A DNA stretch of 64,000 nucleotides from Sphingobacteriaceae bacterium. GTDB taxonomy: Bacteria; Bacteroidota; Bacteroidia; Sphingobacteriales; Sphingobacteriaceae. This document shows positions 18,226-25,768 of the stretch, piece by piece; within the stretch, counting starts at the first letter, position 1, and every line of letters starts with the position of its first letter. The stretch is taken from NCBI GenBank assembly GCA_903642215.1, contig CAHJWG010000001.1:310001-374000 (forward strand), in the 5' to 3' direction. The notes under the pieces are model-generated. The model was not told where the DNA came from. It was given only the letters and a program-made list of their open reading frames with translations, and searched no databases. The translations under genes and the position numbers were made by a program.

Positions 18226-19875
18226 ATGAAATTTAAGTACCTGTTTCTGTTTTTTACACTTACTGCCGCTGCTTCTTTTGCGCAGAAAAAACCAAAGACA
18301 ACCATATCAAATCAACTGCCTCGCCCCAAGTTAATGGTTGGTTTGGTGGTTGACCAAATGCGCTGGGATTATCTTTACCGCTACTACGACCGCTACCAAA
18401 CGGGTGGTTTTAAGCGGATGCTGAACGAAGGTTTTACGTGCGAAAACACCAATATTGATTATGTACCAACAGTTACCGCTGCCGGCCATACCTGTATTTA
18501 TACCGGTTCCGTACCGGCTATTCATGGTATTGCGGGCAATGATTTTATCATTCAGGCAACCGGGAAATCCATGTATTGCACCGAAGATAGCACGGTAAAA
18601 ACAGTAGGCAGCACATCTAACGCCGGCGAAATGTCGCCCCGTAATTTGCTAACCACTACCATTACCGATGAGCTTCGTTTAGCAACTAATTTTCGGGCGA
18701 AAGTAATCGGCATCGCCCTGAAAGACCGGGGCGGGATTTTACCAGCCGGCCATACCGCCAACGCGGCTTATTGGTTTGATGATGCTTCGGGCAACTGGAT
18801 TACCAGCACGTATTACCTAAAAGATTTGCCAACGTGGGTAAAGAACTTTAACAGCAAAAAATTAGTTGAAAAGTATTTAAAGCAGGACTGGAACACGCTT
18901 TATCCGATCAACACATACCTGCAAAGCGAACCCGATAATAACAAACACGAGGGTCTTTTTAATGGAATGGCCACACCAACTTTCCCCATAAAAACTTCTG
19001 AAATGATGGGCCGTGGGATGGGTTTAATCCGCAGCACGCCTTATGGTAATTCGTTAACGCTGGATCTGGCAAAAGCAGCCGTAGAAAACGAAGCTTTAGG
19101 CAAAAATACGGTTACCGATTTTCTGGCCGTAAGCCTTTCTTCAACAGATTATATCGGGCACCAGTTCGGGCCGAATGCCATCGAAATTGAGGATACTTAT
19201 TTACGTTTGGATCGTGATCTGGCCAGCTTTTTTACTTATCTGGACGGCAAAGTGGGTAAAGGAAATTACACGGTTTTTTTAACGGCCGATCATGGCGCGG
19301 CACATAACCCCAACTTTTTACTGGATCATGAAATTCCGGCAGGTTTATGGCCGGGAAGTACGATCCAGAGAGATTTGAACCAAATACTGGAAAATAAATA
19401 CAAGGTTAAAAGGCTGGTGCTGGGTTTCGGCAATTATCAGGTTAACCTGAACAATGTTTCTATCCAGGCTAATAAACTGGATATCGATGCGATCAAAAAA
19501 GATTGTATTCAGTTTTTACTGCAACAAAACAGTGTTGCCAACGCGGTTGATCAGGATAAAATACAGGAAGCCAGCCTGCCGGAAGCTTTGCGTTCCCGCA
19601 TTACAAACGGTTATAACCGCGAACGCAGCGGTGCTATCCAGGTTATTTTAAAACCGGGCTGGTATTTGGGTGCCGGCTTAACCGGCACCACGCATGGTAC
19701 CTGGAACCCTTATGATGCACATATTCCGCTGGTTTTTATGGGTTGGGGCATTTCGCACGGGCATTTGCAACGCGAAACCCATATGACGGATATTGCTGCA
19801 ACAGTTGCGGCATTACTGCACATCCAGGCACCAAACGGCTGCATCGGCCAGCCGATTGCTGAAGTGCTTAGATAA
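18226..19875 (+). CDS. PafA-like secreted alkaline phosphatase
   Basis: About 549 residues of an alkaline-phosphatase-superfamily protein. I start it at the ATG at 18226, which gives a clean signal peptide (FLFFTLTAAASFAQ). The frame opens at 18211, but those five codons come from a dispersed-motif copy (MLLLR). Landmarks: GLVVDQMRWDYLYRY (first metal Asp), VPTVTAAGHTCIYTGS (Thr nucleophile), SSTDYIGHQFGP, LTADHGAAHNP and GTTHGTWNPYDAHIPL with metal His/Asp. Such enzymes clip many phosphomonoesters. The close spacing with thiE (6 bases) suggests it might release thiamine from its phosphates before uptake, though this is inference. Confidence 0.9.
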   Translation: MKFKYLFLFFTLTAAASFAQKKPKTTISNQLPRPKLMVGLVVDQMRWDYLYRYYDRYQTGGFKRMLNEGFTCENTNIDYVPTVTAAGHTCIYTGSVPAIHGIAGNDFIIQATGKSMYCTEDSTVKTVGSTSNAGEMSPRNLLTTTITDELRLATNFRAKVIGIALKDRGGILPAGHTANAAYWFDDASGNWITSTYYLKDLPTWVKNFNSKKLVEKYLKQDWNTLYPINTYLQSEPDNNKHEGLFNGMATPTFPIKTSEMMGRGMGLIRSTPYGNSLTLDLAKAAVENEALGKNTVTDFLAVSLSSTDYIGHQFGPNAIEIEDTYLRLDRDLASFFTYLDGKVGKGNYTVFLTADHGAAHNPNFLLDHEIPAGLWPGSTIQRDLNQILENKYKVKRLVLGFGNYQVNLNNVSIQANKLDIDAIKKDCIQFLLQQNSVANAVDQDKIQEASLPEALRSRITNGYNRERSGAIQVILKPGWYLGAGLTGTTHGTWNPYDAHIPLVFMGWGISHGHLQRETHMTDIAATVAALLHIQAPNGCIGQPIAEVLR

Positions 19876-19881
19876 AAGAAC

Positions 19882-20508
19882 GTGAAAAAATACATCTCAA
19901 AATTCCACTACATCACGCAGGATCTTCCAAACAGAAGCCATATAAAGCAGGCACAAATGGCTTGTGAGGCCGGCGTTAACTGGATACAATACCGTTGTTT
20001 ATCTAAAACTGACGAACAGATGCTGCCCGAAATCCATCAGATTGCAGCTATTTGTGATGATTGGGGCGCAACGCTTATCCTCACCAACCATTTTCATCTG
20101 CTAAAAGAAGCAGATGCCCAAGGTGTACATCTGGAAGATTTGGATGCAGATTTTGTATCCGTTAGAAACAGCATCGGCGATGATAAAACGCTGGGCGGCT
20201 CGGCAACTAATTTGCAGCAACTGCTAAATTTACAGCAATCAGGCGTGGATTATGCAGGCTTTGGCCCGTTTGCTTCCACACAAACTAAACCGAATAATTT
20301 TCCGCTGCTGGGTTTGGATGGTTACCGGAAAATCATAAAAAGTATCGGTAAAAACAGTATCCCGATTATTGCTGTAGGCGGAATTAAATCGGAAAATATA
20401 TCCGAATTAATGGCGACCGGAATTGATGGAATTGCCGTTTCCGGTGCCGTTAATTCGGCAGAAAATCCGGCTGCAGCTTTAAAAGATTTTTACCGGCTGA
20501 TTTATTAA
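19882..20508 (+). CDS. thiE: Thiamine phosphate synthase
   Basis: A 208-residue TIM-barrel protein; GTG start at 19882, six bases after the phosphatase gene. ThiE landmarks: QYRCLSKTDEQ, ILTNHFHLLKEADAQGVHLEDLD, GGSATNLQQL, YAGFGPFASTQTK and AVGGIKSENI. It joins the pyrimidine and thiazole phosphates to thiamine phosphate. No thiC, thiD or thiG is in the window, so biosynthesis must be completed elsewhere or be salvage only. Two motif-like words lie inside (KEADA and KNSIP). Confidence 0.93.
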   Translation: MKKYISKFHYITQDLPNRSHIKQAQMACEAGVNWIQYRCLSKTDEQMLPEIHQIAAICDDWGATLILTNHFHLLKEADAQGVHLEDLDADFVSVRNSIGDDKTLGGSATNLQQLLNLQQSGVDYAGFGPFASTQTKPNNFPLLGLDGYRKIIKSIGKNSIPIIAVGGIKSENISELMATGIDGIAVSGAVNSAENPAAALKDFYRLIY

Positions 20509-20538
20509 TTTGCGTTTTACTTCAACCCAAATCACAAA

Positions 20539-21105
20539 ATGTCTTCGCATCACATCGTTAAAGAAAAGCAGGAACCGGCACTGCTTATTTTAGATTTGGC
20601 CGATTTTGACGAGGAGCATTTGGGGCAGCTGCTGGAATGGAGTCCGACGATTTTGGTGAATGAGGAAAGTGCCGAAAAGCTGCACAGTTTAGGGATTAAA
20701 TTTGATGTGCTGTTAACCGAAGCCAGCAACAGCTTTTTACAGGATAATTTAAAAGTGATTTCGGTTGAAAATAATGTATTGGAAAGCGCTTTCGAGTTTT
20801 TGCTTGCCGAAGGTTATCCTGCCGTCAATTTAATTACCGGTAAAAAAAGCATGGATGATTTTCGGGTTTATGCAACGCAAATCAACCTGGTTATTTACAG
20901 CGGTAATCAAAAAATTTATCCCGTACATTCCGGTTTCAAAAAGTGGAAACCTGCCGGCGAAATTATAACAATCAGCAATCCGCCAAAAGATTTACAGCAA
21001 AATGGATTGGAAAAAATCAACGATCATCAATTTAAAACTTTAGATGACGGATTTTTTACGTTGAATTTTGAACAAGCATTTTTATTTATTTCTGAAGAAA
21101 TTTAG
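20539..21105 (+). CDS. Thiamine pyrophosphokinase-like protein (probable)
   Basis: A 188-residue protein beginning after a 30-base gap from thiE. The order fits a two-domain TPK: an N-terminal Rossmann-like half (ALLILDLADFDEEHLGQLLEWSPTILVNEESAEKLHSLGIKFDVLLTEAS) and a C-terminal beta half (LVIYSGNQKIYPVHSGFKKW, TLDDGFFTLNFE). The usual GDFDS motif is not clear: IKFDVLLTEAS takes its place. The location next to thiE and a thiamine uptake operon supports the assignment, but motif loss means it could instead be a non-catalytic or regulatory relative. Confidence 0.5.
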   Translation: MSSHHIVKEKQEPALLILDLADFDEEHLGQLLEWSPTILVNEESAEKLHSLGIKFDVLLTEASNSFLQDNLKVISVENNVLESAFEFLLAEGYPAVNLITGKKSMDDFRVYATQINLVIYSGNQKIYPVHSGFKKWKPAGEIITISNPPKDLQQNGLEKINDHQFKTLDDGFFTLNFEQAFLFISEEI

Positions 21106-21113
21106 ACGTTACC

Positions 21114-21142
21114 CTGTCATCCTGAACTTGTTTCAGAATATG
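21114..21142 (+). repeat. Solitary half-unit of the GTCATCCTGAACTTGTTTCAG repeat
   Basis: The stretch TGTCATCCTGAACTTG followed by TTTCAGAAT is one arm of the palindromic units found as an array at 60.5-61.7 kb. It stands alone in the gap between two convergent genes. Confidence 0.6.
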
Positions 21143-21190
21143 GTAATAAGGGCTGCGTTAAATATCTTTTTGATGAGGTGCCGAAAAAAT

Positions 21191-22027
21191 TTAGGCATAA
21201 CTAAATGCAGCCGGGTCGTCCAGGCATTTTAACAGATCCGGATACTGAAACTGGTAATTCAGCTCAGCAATAATTTTAGCAGGATTAATCATTTTCCACT
21301 CATTTTTTTCTTCTGCAAAATCCGGCGCAGCCAAACCCGTTTTGGTAATTGCTTTGGTATAAAATTCTTTTTTTGTTGGATGAGAAGGCGCAACCGCATT
21401 ATAAACTTCCGGGAACTTTTGCTGATTTAAAACAGCTTCCAGCAAACCCAAACAATCTTTTAGATGGATCAGATTTACAGGCACCAATCCGTTTGAGATA
21501 CTGTTTTTATCCTTAAAAAATCTGCCCGGATTTCTATCCGGGCCAAACAATCCGCCAAAACGGATAATGGTAGTTTGAAAGTATTTTTGCTGTTGAAATA
21601 ACTGTTCCGCCTGCAACAATTCTGTCGGATTATCGGGCAAATCAGCTTCGGTAAGTTCCCGGCAAACATCACCATAAACAGAAGTTGAACTGATAAAAAA
21701 CACTACCCGAACGGGAGATTTTTCAATGGATTTTAGCAGTATTTCCATCTTCTGCAAGTAGCCATTTGGTGCAGATTTCCGTCCCGGAGGAATATTGATC
21801 AGCAAAAAATCTGATTCAAAAAATGCCGGATCAGGTTGTGCTGCGCCAGGTTCGGTATCAATTAAAAACGGTTCAATCCCAGCTTCTTTTAATATAAATA
21901 ATTTTGCCGGCGTGGTGGTAGCACCTTTTACCTGCCAGCCTTTTGCAACCAATAATTTAGCAAAAGGGAAGCCTAGCCAGCCGCAACCTAAAATACTGAT
22001 TTTTTTATTTTTACCTTCGCCGATCAT
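21191..22027 (-). CDS. NAD(P)-dependent epimerase/short-chain dehydrogenase-like protein
   Basis: About 278 residues. I choose the ATG at 22027 (MIGEGKNKKISILGCGWLG), because the glycine-rich GCGWLGFPFAKLL motif follows directly; an ATG 33 bases upstream is possible. SDR-like features: a Rossmann dinucleotide motif, FISSTSVYGDVCRELTEADLPDN with a Ser-Tyr-like pair, and FGGLFGPDRNPGRF. It belongs to the YeeZ-like atypical epimerase group. The substrate is unknown. Confidence 0.78.
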   Translation of the reverse strand: MIGEGKNKKISILGCGWLGFPFAKLLVAKGWQVKGATTTPAKLFILKEAGIEPFLIDTEPGAAQPDPAFFESDFLLINIPPGRKSAPNGYLQKMEILLKSIEKSPVRVVFFISSTSVYGDVCRELTEADLPDNPTELLQAEQLFQQQKYFQTTIIRFGGLFGPDRNPGRFFKDKNSISNGLVPVNLIHLKDCLGLLEAVLNQQKFPEVYNAVAPSHPTKKEFYTKAITKTGLAAPDFAEEKNEWKMINPAKIIAELNYQFQYPDLLKCLDDPAAFSYA

Positions 22028-22098
22028 CCGGGCAAAGATAAACCAAAACTGTTTTGGCATTTCATTTGTGAAACGAAATGTAGCATTTAATAAAAATT

Positions 22099-22776
22099 AT
22101 GAAAACTTTATCCCAAAAATTAGCCGTATTCAGCATCGCGGTTGCGGTAGCAGCAACTTTTAATACCGGTTGTAAATCCTTCACTAAAACACAAAAAGGA
22201 ACCGCAATTGGTGCCGGTGCCGGCGGTACAATTGGTGCATTAATTGGCCGTAAAGCAGGAAATACAGCTATCGGAGCCATAATCGGCGGCGCAATCGGCG
22301 GAACAGCCGGTGCGTTTATCGGCCGGAAAATGGATCGTCAGGCAGCAGAAATTAAACAAACCGTACCGGGCGCAGATGTGGTTAGAGAAGGTGAAGGTTT
22401 GATTGTAAAATTTGATTCGGGCATTTTGTTCGACGTTAATAAAACAGCCCTAAAAACAGCAGCAACAACGAATTTACAAAATCTGGCTGCTTCAATGCAG
22501 CAAAACCCGGATACTAACATTATGGTGGTTGGTTACACGGATAATACGGGTTCTGATACTTATAATCAAAATTTATCTGTTCGCCGGGCAGAGGCAGTAA
22601 AATCTTCGATTACGGCAAACGGCGTTTCCGGTTCACGTTTAACTACACAGGGGAAAGGCGAAAGCGAACCGATTGCTGATAATTCAACCGAAGCCGGCCG
22701 ATCACAAAACAGACGTGTAGAAATTGTAATTGTAGCAAATGATAAAATGAAAGCTGAAGCGAAAACCGCGCAGTAA
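22099..22776 (+). CDS. OmpA-family lipoprotein with glycine-zipper segment
   Basis: A 225-residue protein: lipoprotein signal (lipobox FNTGC, Cys about 25), then a glycine-zipper hydrophobic stretch (about 34-75, GAGAGGTIGALIGRKAGNTA and GAIIGGAIGGTAGAFIG), then an OmpA C-terminal domain (about 95-215) with FDSGILFDVNKTAL, VVGYTDNTGSDTYNQNLSVRRAEAV and SRSQNRRVEI-like end. It should tether the outer membrane to peptidoglycan. The Asp/Arg peptidoglycan-binding pair (TDNTGSDxYN..LSxxRA) is present. A motif-bearing terminator hairpin follows. Confidence 0.93.
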   Translation: MKTLSQKLAVFSIAVAVAATFNTGCKSFTKTQKGTAIGAGAGGTIGALIGRKAGNTAIGAIIGGAIGGTAGAFIGRKMDRQAAEIKQTVPGADVVREGEGLIVKFDSGILFDVNKTALKTAATTNLQNLAASMQQNPDTNIMVVGYTDNTGSDTYNQNLSVRRAEAVKSSITANGVSGSRLTTQGKGESEPIADNSTEAGRSQNRRVEIVIVANDKMKAEAKTAQ

Positions 22777-22795
22777 TCCTGATTTTTATCTGTTG

Positions 22796-22835
22796 AAAGA
22801 AGCATCTGATTTATTGGGTGCTTCTTTGTTTTTAA
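22796..22835 (+). terminator. Terminator hairpin built of motif-like arms
   Basis: AAAGAAGCATC pairs with GGTGCTTCTTT over a 9-10 base loop and is followed by GTTTTT. The arms are near copies of the dispersed motif. It lies 20 bases past the OmpA-like gene. Confidence 0.65.
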
Positions 22836-22919
22836 GCAATGCGATGTTTAGGTGAGGTTGGAATATAATTTGTTTTGAAGTTTTTAACTGTAGGATGGTA
22901 AAAGAAGTATGACTAAACT

Positions 22920-23123
22920 CTATTTCCTTTCCTCCCACGTCCATGCGCTCAAATCTTCATCTTCAAAAACGTCTGGAATAACTAATTCATCATCGCCATT
23001 TTTGGCCATTTCTTGGAACGCTTTTGCCCAGCCTTTACACTTTTGCGTTTCAATTGGAGTGGTGACAAGCGATTTATCACGAATTTCTAAATTAACTTCA
23101 TACTCAATCTCACATACCGGTAA
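22920..23123 (-). pseudogene. 3' remnant of a MazE/AbrB-type antitoxin gene
   Basis: The minus strand codes for a stop-to-stop stretch without a start codon whose end reads GWAKAFQEMAKNGDDELVIP, then DVFEDEDLSAWTWEERK and a stop. This is the typical C-terminal tail of Bacteroidota MazE-like antitoxins (KGW..AF..M...GDD.L...DVFED). The N-terminal DNA-binding half is missing; upstream the frame is cut by TAG and fused out of frame to a ParE-toxin remnant. I read it as the product of a deletion between two adjacent toxin-antitoxin modules. Confidence 0.7.
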
Positions 23124-23226
23124 CTAACGTTCTTGGGATGTTTTCACTTGCATGAATCTTGTAATATTGAAAAATATTATTTAATTCATTTTCTGCAAAT
23201 GCGGTCCAATAAACGGTTAACTCCAA
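23110..23226 (-). pseudogene. 5' remnant of a ParE/RelE-type toxin gene
   Basis: A short frame starting with TTG inside the antitoxin's last codons gives VYWTAFAENELNNIFQYYKI, then HASENIPRTLVTGM and a stop. The pattern W-x-x-FAE-x-EL-x-x-IF-x-YY fits the first two helices of ParE-like toxins. Only 38 of the usual about 100 residues remain, so it is not functional. The break lies at the junction with the MazE remnant. Confidence 0.7.
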
Positions 23227-23459
23227 TTTTTAATCTCGGATAATAACTGCGATACTTCTTTAATCCTTCCGTGCTTTATATCTTCTAAAGACTGATCAAT
23301 TCGCTGGTTAAATTCGTCCATCGTCATTGGTTCAAAAACCTGATCGCTTTTTAATTTCTCTTCTTCCAGCAATTCTTCAAAACGGGAAATTGCTTCCTCG
23401 TTTTCAATTCTAAAAAACTCCTGCATAAAATCAATTTTCCGTGTCTTTAAATCGATCAT
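23217..23459 (-). CDS. Orphan antitoxin of the broken ParE pair
   Basis: An 80-residue acidic protein (TRKIDFMQEFFRIENEEAIS, then FEELLEEEKLKS) with MTMDEFNQRIDQSLEDIKHGR near the C terminus. It has the shape of the small antitoxins that precede ParE-like toxins in Bacteroidota, and its stop overlaps the start of the ParE remnant. With the toxin truncated it would be a harmless orphan or still act as an anti-addiction factor. Confidence 0.7.
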   Translation of the reverse strand: MIDLKTRKIDFMQEFFRIENEEAISRFEELLEEEKLKSDQVFEPMTMDEFNQRIDQSLEDIKHGRIKEVSQLLSEIKNWS

Positions 23460-23522
23460 AACTTTTGGATAGATTGTTGAACTAAGATAACATTATATAG
23501 CTGTATATTTATTTAAATAATT

Positions 23523-24041
23523 TCACATCTTCCCCAAAGCCAACCGAATATGCCCTAAATGATGCAAACCATGCCACGCATATAAACCCAATGCTTCTTT
23601 TAACGTACTTTTCTTTTGGCTGGCAGGATGATAAAACGTACGGCTCCATTGCTCTTCCGTTAAAGAATTCATCAGTTCTATCCAACGGTAATGGATGCCT
23701 TCAATCATCTGGAAAGACGGCGCAACCGGCATTTTATAATCCGGCAGCATGGCCCAATCGGCTTCTTCATAAGGTTTTATCGTTGGATTTTCTTCCGTTA
23801 AAGCCAGCTTAAAACGAGTTAAACAGTTAGCATGACTATCAGCCACATGATGAATTACCTGCCTGATCGTCCAGCCGCCCAAACGGTACGGCATATCAAA
23901 CTGCTGATAATTTAAACCAACTACGGCCTGGCGCATTTGTCCGGGCAAAGCGGCAACTTCTTCTATCCAAGTTCTAATTTGTTCATTGGTAAAAGAAGCT
24001 GGCGGTGTGTATTTTCCGATGGGATAACGTTCGTTCGTCAT
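23523..24041 (-). CDS. YfiT/DinB-family putative metal-dependent protein
   Basis: A 172-residue DinB-fold protein close to YfiT: YPIGKYTPPASFTNEQIRTW, LGGWTIRQVIHHVADSHANC and LYAWHGLHHLGHIRLALGK. The His of HHVADSH and the HGLHHLGH segment are the metal ligands of the family. In Firmicutes the relative BstA is a bacillithiol transferase; Bacteroidota lineages with bacillithiol exist, so this is possible but not shown. It shares its orientation with two amidases and is followed by a dispersed-motif copy; another copy encodes LKEAL inside it. Confidence 0.85.
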   Translation of the reverse strand: MTNERYPIGKYTPPASFTNEQIRTWIEEVAALPGQMRQAVVGLNYQQFDMPYRLGGWTIRQVIHHVADSHANCLTRFKLALTEENPTIKPYEEADWAMLPDYKMPVAPSFQMIEGIHYRWIELMNSLTEEQWSRTFYHPASQKKSTLKEALGLYAWHGLHHLGHIRLALGKM

Positions 24042-24070
24042 AAGTTTTGGGTTGATGCTGTTTTTATCGG

Positions 24071-25747
24071 TTAAAAATTCAAGGTCGGATGTTTTTTGTT
24101 GAAATCCGTAGCATCCTGATAAATTTTGGCAGCTTCAAGGATTTTTCCTTCGCCAAAAAGCTGCCCCATAAATGTGATGCTTAACGGCCGGCCCTGCTTG
24201 TTAAAACCGTTTGGCAGCACCACGCAAGGGTTTGCGGTTAAATTGGTTAGCACTAAATTGCCCGAAAAAGCCGGAGCCACGTACATGTCCAAGCCTTTTA
24301 ATTTTTCGTACCAATCTTGTATCACCATGGTGCGAACCCGGTTTGCCTGGATATATTCTACCGCCGGAACAAACTGCGCCGTACGGAAAATATTTGGCCA
24401 GCCGCCTTTTCCCTGGCGCACCATTTGGTCATCTTTATGGTTTAAAACCAGTTCCTGGAAAGCGGCACCGGATTCTGTTTCCAAAATAAACCGTAGCGAA
24501 TTATAAGGCAGTTTTGGTAATTCTATCGGCACTAATTCGGCACCTAATTCTTTCAGTTTAATTAAGGTTGATGAATCGCTGGATTTATTTCCACGGCCCC
24601 GATCAAAATCCGCTTTTAAATAACCGATTTTCCAGCCTTTTAACGATTTCTGGTTGCCATCATACTTAAACGGAGCCGAAATCGTGCTTAAATCCTGCGG
24701 ATCGATTCCTTGTATCGCATTAAAAACGATGGCACAATCTTCTGCACTTCTGGTAATCGGACCCAATTTATCCATTGTCCAGCTCAAAGCCATCGCACCG
24801 GTTTTGCTTACTCTGCCAAAAGACGGACGTAAACCGGTATCTCCGCATTCTGTTGACGGCGAAACAATAGAACCCAAAGTTTCCGAGCCGATGGCAAAAG
24901 GCAAACATCCGGCAGAAATTGCAGAAGCCGGGCCGGCCGAAGAACCGCTTGAACCGCGTTTTAGATCCCAGGGATTATTGGTGCGGCCACCAAACCAAAC
25001 ATCGCCGGAAGCTAATTCGCCCAACGTTAATTTTGCTACTAAAACGGCACCGGCAGCTTCCAGTTTTTTAACTACGGTGGCATCTACGTCTAATTGCTGA
25101 TTTTTGTATGGAACTGATCCCCAGGTTGTTTTATAGCCTTTTGCAGACAGCAAATCTTTTACGCCGAATGGAATGCCGTGCAAAACACCTTTATAATGAC
25201 CGACTTTTATTTCGGCATCGGCTTGTGCAGCTTGTTTTAAAGCCAGTTCTTCGGTGTAATTGACGACGAATAATAACTTCGGATCATAAGTTTTTAAGCG
25301 TTGAATGAAGAATTTCGTTAGTTCTACCGAAGTGATTTTTTTAGTCCGAATCAAATCCGCCAATTGCCGAATGCTATAAAAAGCTAACTCATTTTTATCC
25401 GCAGGCATTTGAGTGATGCTTCTTTTATCGAGTAAAAATCCGGAAGATTTATCAGGATAAACGAAGCCAACCGGAATTGGGTTGAAGTTTAAAGCCGGGA
25501 CGACACTGTTATCCAGATGCAATTTCCGCAGTTCTTCGTAAGCTTTCCGGTGATCTGTTAAACCGTTTAGCATAGAATCTGCTTGCGCATCTTTAAAATC
25601 GATGCCGATCAGCTTTTCTGCTTCGTTTACTACGGCAACGGTTATCGGACTGTTTTCCAGTTTTTGGGTGATAAAAGCGCCAAAAACGAAACTGAATCCG
25701 CATAAAGCGGTAATGGTAAACATTTTTTTGGTAGAAGTTTTCATCAA
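24071..25747 (-). CDS. Secreted amidase-signature-family hydrolase, paralogue 1
   Basis: A 558-residue amidase with an N-terminal hydrophobic segment (ITALCGFSFVFGAFI) that acts as signal peptide or anchor. It has the amidase-signature core: GVKDLL (catalytic Lys), GSSGSSAGPASA (the Ser cluster), IGSETLGSIVSPST (Ser nucleophile region). It should hydrolyse an amide in the periplasm; the substrate is not evident. It is the downstream partner of a very similar gene. A motif copy (AAAAGAAG dialect) encodes DKRSI at about 107-111. Confidence 0.9.
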   Translation of the reverse strand: MMKTSTKKMFTITALCGFSFVFGAFITQKLENSPITVAVVNEAEKLIGIDFKDAQADSMLNGLTDHRKAYEELRKLHLDNSVVPALNFNPIPVGFVYPDKSSGFLLDKRSITQMPADKNELAFYSIRQLADLIRTKKITSVELTKFFIQRLKTYDPKLLFVVNYTEELALKQAAQADAEIKVGHYKGVLHGIPFGVKDLLSAKGYKTTWGSVPYKNQQLDVDATVVKKLEAAGAVLVAKLTLGELASGDVWFGGRTNNPWDLKRGSSGSSAGPASAISAGCLPFAIGSETLGSIVSPSTECGDTGLRPSFGRVSKTGAMALSWTMDKLGPITRSAEDCAIVFNAIQGIDPQDLSTISAPFKYDGNQKSLKGWKIGYLKADFDRGRGNKSSDSSTLIKLKELGAELVPIELPKLPYNSLRFILETESGAAFQELVLNHKDDQMVRQGKGGWPNIFRTAQFVPAVEYIQANRVRTMVIQDWYEKLKGLDMYVAPAFSGNLVLTNLTANPCVVLPNGFNKQGRPLSITFMGQLFGEGKILEAAKIYQDATDFNKKHPTLNF

Positions 25748-25768
25748 GTGTAAGCTGTTTTTATCGGT

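Noticed and set aside
22909-23127. Plus-strand 72-residue frame
   Set aside because: It is the antisense of the MazE remnant, which gives the sensible protein on the minus strand.
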